Below, piece by piece: positions 58,616-64,000 of a stretch of DNA of 64,000 nucleotides (position 1 is its first letter; every line of letters starts with the position of its first letter). The DNA comes from Niveispirillum fermenti (GTDB lineage Bacteria; Pseudomonadota; Alphaproteobacteria; Azospirillales; Azospirillaceae), in contig NZ_JBLTXA010000001.1 of the NCBI RefSeq assembly GCF_048066175.1, forward strand, positions 124,001-188,000, in the 5' to 3' direction. The notes below the pieces were generated by a model. That model did no database searches. It saw only the letters and a program-made list of their open reading frames with translations, and was not told the origin of the DNA. The position numbers and the translations under genes were made by a program.

Positions 58616-60325
58616 TCATCCCATGGGTAGCATCGATTTGTCGACCAGACCTGAATCGAGCATGGCGCTGCACAGCTTGAAATAGGCGTCCCGGCGTTCC
58701 TGCGCACCGGCGAACCGTTCCAGATAGTTCAGGATGAATTCCGGCCGCTTGAGCGCCTGGGTCAACTGGTCGGCCGCCAACTGCCGGGCCCGCCCTTCCG
58801 GCAGCCCGCCGCACAGGCGGACAATGGCCAGGATGCGGTCGGTATAGTTCATCGCCTGGTTGGCCAATATCTCGGTGCGGACATTGTCGAAAATGGCAGC
58901 ATCCAGGATTTCCGCCATTTCCCGTTTCGGCGCGGCGGGCATGCCCGACATCACGATGCGCCGGGCCAAAGTGCCCAGCGTCTTGATCGCCTCCATCCGG
59001 TTGCCGACCTCACGGATGAAATCCTCCGGCACGATCAGACTGCGCAGATATGTTGCCACCTTCGCCTTGGCGGCGTCGCCGGGGGCGGTTTCCGCCAGGG
59101 AAAGAACGGTCTCCGCCCTGGTGACGGCGCCGCGCAGCGGGCCGATCAGGTCGGACATGGATTCCGGCTGGATCAGGCGGTCGGCCCGCTGGGCCAGCGC
59201 CTCCAGAACCTCTTCATCCCGGGCCAGAACGGGAGCATGCCGGCGAAGGTGGCCGATCACTTCCACCGTCGCTTCCATCTCGTCCCGGATGCCGCGGTCG
59301 CTGCGCAATGGCAGGCGCGCATGCAGGTGGCGCAGCAGGCCCAGGCGCAATTCCGCCATGGTGCGCGGCAGCACCCCTTCTGACAGAAGCAGTGACAGGG
59401 CTGCCACGCCGGGCGGCTGCTCGTTGCGCCCGCCCGTGCCGAGATTGCCGGCATAGAGGTCAATGGCGTTCAAGACCAGGTCCAGGCGCGACTTCTCCTG
59501 CCCGGCCAGGTCCTTCAGTGCCAGCGGCGACGACATGATCTCCGCCGCGATGCTGTCCAGGATGCGCATTTCCCGCACCGACAGGTCGGGCGTGGCCAGC
59601 AGGAACAGGCGATCCAGCTTCTCCACCCAGCCCTTGGCATCGGCCAGATAGGCGGCCACGGCCCGATACAGGCAATGATCCAGCCCCGCCGCCGGCCCCT
59701 TGTACTGGTCGGCCACGGCCACCAGGCCACCTTCCCCGATCCGGGCGGGCGGAACGGTCTTGGCATTTTTCACCAGTGCGGCCAGGGCCGTGTCGGCCAG
59801 GGCCATCAGTTCCTTCATGCGCGCCACGGCGGTCTGCTTGGTACCCCGCACCTGCACAGAGGCGACGCGCTGCAAGGCGCCCTGCAGGATGGTGCCCGCC
59901 CCATCCAGCACGCGGGCATTCACCTCGTAATTCAGAACCTCCAGCGGCGTCATCCGCTTTTCGTCCAGGAATTTGGCGAAGAAGGTCCGGAAGATCTGAC
60001 GCTGCACATCCCCCATCAGGTCTTCGGGCTTCTCGCACCAGGAGGCGTCGCGGCCGGGATTGGCCCGGGCCAGCGGATCGACCTCCTGCACGCCATTACG
60101 CAGGCGCTTGACCATGGTCACCGTGGTGGTGAAGCCATGATCCTTGTAGTCGGAACGGCGGACAAGCCGGATGCCATCCACCTCGTTGCGCTGCACCAGC
60201 AGCGCAGCGGAAGGTTCCAACTGGCGAAGATCGGGAGACTCCCGAACGACCAGCCAGATGTCGCCGTGAAAGCTATGCAGCTCGTAGACCGTTTGGACGG
60301 CACCGATGAGTTTCTGTTTGTCCAC
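58616..60325 (-). CDS. conserved-looking protein of unknown function, 569 aa
   Basis: 569 residues, cytosolic and mostly helical. The first 90 or so residues are mixed alpha/beta (IGAVQTVYELHSFHGDIWLVVRESPDLRQLEPSAALLVQRNEVDGIRLVRR). The rest is a long series of helices without recognisable repeats or catalytic motifs. The start is GTG at 60325. It stands alone upstream of serC. The reason to call it real is the long frame with consistent codon use and no better frame on either strand. Function unknown; no similarity to its neighbours is seen. Confidence 0.7.
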   Translation of the reverse strand: MDKQKLIGAVQTVYELHSFHGDIWLVVRESPDLRQLEPSAALLVQRNEVDGIRLVRRSDYKDHGFTTTVTMVKRLRNGVQEVDPLARANPGRDASWCEKPEDLMGDVQRQIFRTFFAKFLDEKRMTPLEVLNYEVNARVLDGAGTILQGALQRVASVQVRGTKQTAVARMKELMALADTALAALVKNAKTVPPARIGEGGLVAVADQYKGPAAGLDHCLYRAVAAYLADAKGWVEKLDRLFLLATPDLSVREMRILDSIAAEIMSSPLALKDLAGQEKSRLDLVLNAIDLYAGNLGTGGRNEQPPGVAALSLLLSEGVLPRTMAELRLGLLRHLHARLPLRSDRGIRDEMEATVEVIGHLRRHAPVLARDEEVLEALAQRADRLIQPESMSDLIGPLRGAVTRAETVLSLAETAPGDAAKAKVATYLRSLIVPEDFIREVGNRMEAIKTLGTLARRIVMSGMPAAPKREMAEILDAAIFDNVRTEILANQAMNYTDRILAIVRLCGGLPEGRARQLAADQLTQALKRPEFILNYLERFAGAQERRDAYFKLCSAMLDSGLVDKSMLPMG

Positions 60326-60467
60326 AGGCCCTGGCTCGAAAATAGCCGTCCACGCAGCCGGCCATCCCCCTGATGGCCGGCGTCAACGGCCGGGTGGTCT
60401 GCAAGCCCCGCCATTTTGCTCAATTCTCCATCCGGGGTAAACAGTGTAATCGGGTCGATCACGCCTA

Positions 60468-60944
60468 TCACGTTAGTGGTAGTGCCGATTCCGGCGCGGC
60501 AGGCCGCCACATGGCCCGGTCCGGCTGGTCCAGCGGCCTAAATCCATAGTGCCGGTAAAGCCCGTGGGCATCGACGGTGAACAGCAGGAAACGGCGCAAG
60601 CCCATCCATTCCGGCCTGTTCACGACCGTCCCGACCAAGAATTTGCCGAATCCGCCACCCCGCAGGCCGGGATCGATCCAGACATCGGCGAGATAGGCGA
60701 AGGTCGTGTGATCGGTAACGATGCGGCAATAGCCGGCCTGCCGCCCGTCATCCAGATAGAGCCCGACCGGCACCGAATGGCGGGCAGCCTTCACCACCTT
60801 CTCCCGGCTGATGCCCGGTGACCAATAGCTGCTGGCCAGCGACCGGTGGATGAAATCGAAGTCCAGCCGCGCAGGATCGCTGGACACCACGCACCCATCG
60901 TCCCGCCGCACCTCCCAGACCCCACAGGCGGGCGCGTCAGACAT
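60468..60944 (-). CDS. GNAT-family N-acetyltransferase
   Basis: 158 residues, a single GNAT domain. The acetyl-CoA-binding loop is LADVWIDPGLRGGGFGKFLVGTVV, followed by LFTVDAHGLYRHYGFRPLD. It resembles the GNAT group with an N-terminal FIHRSLASSYWSPGISRE motif. The ATG at 60944 lies inside the end of the PhzF gene (8-nt overlap ATGTCTGA), so translation is coupled. Substrate unknown; the neighbourhood suggests a small amine or amino acid. Confidence 0.88.
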   Translation of the reverse strand: MSDAPACGVWEVRRDDGCVVSSDPARLDFDFIHRSLASSYWSPGISREKVVKAARHSVPVGLYLDDGRQAGYCRIVTDHTTFAYLADVWIDPGLRGGGFGKFLVGTVVNRPEWMGLRRFLLFTVDAHGLYRHYGFRPLDQPDRAMWRPAAPESALPLT

Positions 60945-61719
60945 GGATGGCACCTTCCAGATAAAGCACGCCGCGCCCGGCGATATGCACGCGCTCGCCC
61001 AGCAAGCGGCAATGCAGCCGGCCGCCACGGGCGGAAAGCTGCCGCGCCTCCAGCCCATCCCGGCCCAGCCGCGCGGCCCAATAGGGGATCAGGCTGCAAT
61101 GGGCCGATCCCGTCACGGGGTCCTCCGGAATACCCTCCGCCGGCGCGAAGAATCGGGAGACGAAATCCACATCCTCCCCCGGTGCGGTGACGATCACCTT
61201 CCCGGCGATGGCCGACAGCAGGGCGAAATCCGGTGTCAGGCCACGCACGGCGGCAGCGTCGGGATAGACGATGAACCAGTCGCGCGCTGCCAGCACCTCC
61301 ACCGGATCAGGCCCTCCCAGGGCACGCAGCAGATCGGCCGGGGCCGTGGCCGGTGCCGGCGCGCGGGTGGGGAAATCCAGCGTGTAAAGGTCGCCGTCCC
61401 TGGACACGCGCAGATCACCCGCCACCTTCGTATGGAACAGCAGCTCGGTCGCCTGGGGATCGATGAAGGCGGTGATGACGAAGGCCGATGCCAGCGTGGC
61501 ATGCCCGCACAGATCAATCTCGCCCGTGGGCGTGAACCAGCGGATGCCCCAACCCTGTCCCTGCCGCACAATGAATGCGGTTTCTGACAGGTTGTTCTCC
61601 ATCGCGATGGATTGCATCAAGGGTTCCGGCAGCCATTGCTCCAGCGGTACGACGGCTGCGGGGTTGCCGGTGAACAACCGGTCGGCAAAGGCATCGACCT
61701 GATAAAGGGGCAGGCGCAT
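60937..61719 (-). CDS. PhzF-family isomerase/epimerase-like protein
   Basis: 260 residues with the two-lobed PhzF fold. The catalytic Glu46 is in NNLSETAFI, and the other active-site blocks are GEIDLCGHATLASAFV, PEDPVTGSAHCSLIPYWA and the FTGNPAAVVPL opening. PhzF of phenazine synthesis isomerises trans-2,3-dihydro-3-hydroxyanthranilate, but most homologues are not in phenazine clusters and none of the other phz genes is here. The ATG at 61719 begins the family opening. It overlaps the downstream GNAT gene by 8 nt. Confidence 0.92.
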   Translation of the reverse strand: MRLPLYQVDAFADRLFTGNPAAVVPLEQWLPEPLMQSIAMENNLSETAFIVRQGQGWGIRWFTPTGEIDLCGHATLASAFVITAFIDPQATELLFHTKVAGDLRVSRDGDLYTLDFPTRAPAPATAPADLLRALGGPDPVEVLAARDWFIVYPDAAAVRGLTPDFALLSAIAGKVIVTAPGEDVDFVSRFFAPAEGIPEDPVTGSAHCSLIPYWAARLGRDGLEARQLSARGGRLHCRLLGERVHIAGRGVLYLEGAIHV

Positions 61720-61744
61720 GTCGGTCTCCGGTCGGGACCCCGTC

Positions 61745-62176
61745 TCACAGGGTCGTGAAGTCGAACGCATTGTCCAGCGGGGTCAAACCGGCCTGGGGGT
61801 AATAGCTCATCGCGCCGGGAGCCGAGAGCAGCAGGCAGCGCAACGGCCAGCGCCCCGGTTCCACACCGCGGGACGCGGCATCGCGCGTTTCCCGCATCAG
61901 CCGCTTGCCGATGCCACGGCCCTGATGGGCGGCATCGACCGCCAGATCGGACAGATAGCAGCAGAAGGCGAAATCCGTGACCGACCGCGCGACGCCCACC
62001 AGCAGACCGCCAACCCGCGCCGTCACGATCAGGTTGGCATGGCGCAGCATGGCCTCGATGCGCGCGGGATCGTCGATGGGCCGGCGCTCGGCCAGGCCTG
62101 AGCGCTTCAGCACATCGATAAATTCCGCTGTCCGCAACCGCGTTTCCACCGCATAGACGACAGGCATTGACACCAT
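61745..62176 (-). CDS. GNAT-family N-acetyltransferase
   Basis: 143 residues, GNAT domain with LSDLAVDAAHQGRGIGKRLMRETRDA (acetyl-CoA loop) and LSAPGAMSYYPQAGLTPLDNAF. It lies 25 nt upstream of the PhzF gene on the same strand. The start at 62176 has GGGGAGG 7 nt upstream; Met4 (62167) is an alternative. No clear sequence similarity to the other GNAT of the cluster beyond the motif. Confidence 0.88.
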   Translation of the reverse strand: MVSMPVVYAVETRLRTAEFIDVLKRSGLAERRPIDDPARIEAMLRHANLIVTARVGGLLVGVARSVTDFAFCCYLSDLAVDAAHQGRGIGKRLMRETRDAASRGVEPGRWPLRCLLLSAPGAMSYYPQAGLTPLDNAFDFTTL

Positions 62177-62276
62177 GACAATCCTCCCCGCCCAAAGGCA
62201 ATCGGACTGGCCAACCTTAAATACGGATACAATTGGCGCAGGAGTCCGATCAATGTCACATTTGTTACGATGACAA

Positions 62277-62876
62277 TTACAACAATAGAAGCGCTGTCGC
62301 GGCCGTGGCCAGACCCAGGAAGCCGTTGAACAGCCGGAGTTGGAGATCATCGCGCAGCCAGCGTCCCATCCCCTGCCCGAACAACGCCCAGACGAGGGTA
62401 AAGGGCATGCCGACCACAAGGAACATGCAGGTGATGGCCAGCACACTGCCCCATTCGCCCAGTTGCGGCATGCGGAAAATGGCATGTACGGAAATGGCCA
62501 TGGCCAGACCCTTGGGATTGATGAACTGGAACGCCGCCGCCTGCCAGAATCCCAGCGGCCGGGACCGGGCCCCCGCCTCTGGCCGGCCGGCCGTGCCGAT
62601 CTTCCAGGCCAGGTAGAGCATGTACAGGACCCCGCCATATTTCAGGACAGGGGCCAGCAGGGGTATCGCCAGCATCGCCGCCTCACCGCCAATGCCTGCC
62701 AGCAGCAGGAGTGTGCCGAAGCCGGCCACGATGCCCAGGATGTTGGGCAGGGTGCGCCGCAGGCCGAAGGTCGCCCCGCTGGCCGCCAGGATCATGTTGT
62801 TAGGCCCCGGCGTCACAGAAGAAACAATGCAGTAGACCGCCAGTGCCATCAGCGGTTCGATCAAGCCCTTATCCAT
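62277..62876 (-). CDS. LysE-family amino-acid exporter
   Basis: 199 residues with about six hydrophobic helices. The LysE/RhtB signature SSVTPGPNNMILAASGATFGLRRTLPNILGI and the second-half block FQFINPKGLAMAISVHAIF are clear. It exports amino acids (lysine, homoserine, threonine, cysteine or related) by proton exchange. The ATG at 62876 begins the first helix. It diverges from a MocR-type regulator gene and heads a same-strand row of GNAT, PhzF and GNAT genes. Confidence 0.92.
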   Translation of the reverse strand: MDKGLIEPLMALAVYCIVSSVTPGPNNMILAASGATFGLRRTLPNILGIVAGFGTLLLLAGIGGEAAMLAIPLLAPVLKYGGVLYMLYLAWKIGTAGRPEAGARSRPLGFWQAAAFQFINPKGLAMAISVHAIFRMPQLGEWGSVLAITCMFLVVGMPFTLVWALFGQGMGRWLRDDLQLRLFNGFLGLATAATALLLL

Positions 62877-63019
62877 CGCCCTGACCTCCGGCCATATCCC
62901 AGAACGGAATTGCACCTTTCGACCTGCGATAATTGTCACCCAGCATTTCGCAGGCGGCACATTGATACCGTGCATTTCCTTGGATAGAATGGCGGCAAAA
63001 CAGCGTCAATCTGCGGATT

Positions 63020-63039
63020 GCAACTGGCAACCATGCAAC
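63020..63039 (+). promoter_or_regulatory. three GCAAC direct repeats upstream of the MocR gene
   Basis: GCAAC occurs at 63020, 63027 and 63035 in the 215-nt divergent region. MocR-type regulators often bind direct repeats between themselves and the divergent target gene. The units are short, so this is only suggestive. Confidence 0.25.
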
Positions 63040-63091
63040 AAGTGGGACAATCGCCGACCGCAGCGCGGCAGACAGCACAGGAGCGTCAGCC

Positions 63092-64000
63092 ATGAACCAG
63101 CCCGCCACCATCCGCTGGCAACCCGCCATGGCCGGCCGGGCCGGCCCGCTCTATCGGGCCATCGCCGCGGCCCTGGCAGAGGATATCGCCAATGGCACCC
63201 TGCCGCCGGGCACGCGCCTGCCCACCCACCGCGACCTGGCCTGGGATTTGAAGGTGACCGTCGGCACCATCACCCGCGCCTATCAGGAGGCCGAGCGGCA
63301 GGGGCTGATCGGGGGCGAGGTGGGGCGCGGCACCTTCGTGCGCGATCCCCGCCGGCTGGTGGACGCCACAGTGGAAGCCGGCGGCCTGCTGGAACCGGCC
63401 ACGGGGCTGATCGATCTGTCGGTCAACGCCACGGCGCTATGGCCCGATGCCGCGGCCCTGGCCGCCGCGACCCAGGCCGTGGCGCAGCGGCCCGACCTGA
63501 CGGCGCTGATGTCCTATCAGACACCCCTGGGCCACCCGCGTCTGCGCGCGGCCATCGCCGACTGGCTGGCCGATACGGCCGGCCTGCATGTCACGGGCGA
63601 TCAGGTCCTGCTGGCGGCCGGGGGACAGGGTGCGATGCAGGTGGCCCTGGCCGCCGTGACCCGGCCGGGCGACACGCTGCTGGTCGAACAACTGACCTAT
63701 CCCGGGATGCGCACCCTGGCCCTGCATCTGGGACTGCGGCTGGTACCCGTCCCCATGGATGGCGAGGGCCTGTTGCCCGACGCGGTGGAACAGGCGGCGC
63801 GCACCCATGGGGCCCACGCTCTCTATTGCATGCCGACATTGCAGAACCCCACGACAGCAACCCTGTCCCTGGAAAGGCGGCGGGCGCTGGTGTCGATGGC
63901 CCGGCGCATCGGGCTGATGCTGGTGGAGGATGATGTCTATGGCTTCCTGAAACAGCCCGCCGTTCCGACCCTGGCCAGCCTGGGGCCGGACGTGACGCTT
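63092..64000 (+). CDS. MocR-type regulator (GntR HTH + aminotransferase-like domain), 3' end cut
   Basis: The first 303 codons are inside the window and no stop is reached. Residues about 12-80 form a GntR winged helix (LYRAIAAALAEDIANGTLPPGTRLPTHRDLAWDLKVTVGTITRAYQEAERQGLIGGEVGRGTFV). From about 110 a fold-type I aminotransferase domain follows (YQTPLGHPRLRAAIADWL, LAAGGQGAMQVALAAV, YCMPTLQNPTTATLSLERR, VEDDVYGFL). The PLP lysine would lie beyond the edge. MocR regulators sense PLP and amino-acid adducts. The divergent LysE exporter is the likely target. Confidence 0.92.
   Translation, partial: MNQPATIRWQPAMAGRAGPLYRAIAAALAEDIANGTLPPGTRLPTHRDLAWDLKVTVGTITRAYQEAERQGLIGGEVGRGTFVRDPRRLVDATVEAGGLLEPATGLIDLSVNATALWPDAAALAAATQAVAQRPDLTALMSYQTPLGHPRLRAAIADWLADTAGLHVTGDQVLLAAGGQGAMQVALAAVTRPGDTLLVEQLTYPGMRTLALHLGLRLVPVPMDGEGLLPDAVEQAARTHGAHALYCMPTLQNPTTATLSLERRRALVSMARRIGLMLVEDDVYGFLKQPAVPTLASLGPDVTL

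Noticed and set aside
60937..61719. Phenazine biosynthesis gene phzF
   Set aside because: Only the fold is shared. No phzA-E or phzG homologue is present, and such isolated PhzF-like proteins are common outside phenazine producers.
62962..63933. 323-codon plus-strand frame over the MocR gene
   Set aside because: It is in a different frame from the clear GntR/aminotransferase protein starting at 63092 and its Arg/Gly-rich translation is an artefact of GC-rich codons.

Overview
The window is GC-rich DNA from a free-living alphaproteobacterium, most likely Rhodospirillales/Azospirillaceae (Niveispirillum- or Azospirillum-like). This is inferred from marker genes, not from a search. The markers are an aat / DUF2155 / mlaD / NDUFA12 cluster, the order alaC-hom-glpX-recJ, a class II (B12-dependent) ribonucleotide reductase, class I PHA synthase, a PAS-GGDEF-EAL protein and several TonB-dependent receptors. 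No phage, insertion sequence, CRISPR array or rRNA operon was seen. Most of the window is ordinary chromosome, with accessory islands at about 23.4-31.5 kb and 32.7-39 kb.

Layout. 0-16 kb: a class III aminotransferase, dprA-topA, a small secreted protein, a solute-binding protein with a Cache-like tail, recO-parC, a PAS-GGDEF-EAL protein and a chemoreceptor. 15.7-19.2 kb: aat convergent with DUF2155, mlaD and NDUFA12, then a UPF0104 membrane protein. 19.2-23.4 kb: nrdJ behind a probable NrdR box. 23.4-31.5 kb: a carbohydrate-type locus with a tryptophan-halogenase-like flavoprotein, a large TonB receptor and a divergent secreted GH3 glucosidase. The 670-nt region between receptor and glucosidase holds four related 14-bp operator-like palindromes. 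31.6-39.4 kb: a TPR protein, a 20-codon mini-gene with its own promoter and terminator, a four-gene RND heavy-metal efflux operon without an outer-membrane channel gene, a small protein and tRNA-Glu(UUC). 39.4-47.4 kb: an unrecognised 507-aa protein, then recJ, glpX, hom, alaC and a lipoprotein, all on the minus strand. 47.5-55.5 kb: phaC, a phytase-like lipoprotein, two small conserved-looking genes, a second (iron-type) TonB receptor, an HI0933-type flavoprotein and a miniature soluble chemoreceptor domain. 55.5-64 kb: serC-serA, an unrecognised 569-aa protein, and a putative LysE-GNAT-PhzF-GNAT operon with a divergent MocR-type regulator cut by the window end.

How the genes work together. 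serC/serA (serine) and alaC/hom (alanine, aspartate family) serve amino-acid synthesis. The halogenase / TonB receptor / GH3 set looks like uptake and hydrolysis of a glucoside. It recalls the salicin (salCAB) genes of Azospirillum irakense, but the substrate is inferred. The RND cluster handles a metal cation whose identity is not resolved. The LysE cluster looks like amino-acid export or modification under a PLP-binding regulator.

Most notable structural signals: the operator family at 28405-28840; a pair of diverged tandem-hairpin repeats, one downstream of each TonB receptor gene, with a compensatory base-pair change; and the self-contained micro-ORF unit at 32710-32938.
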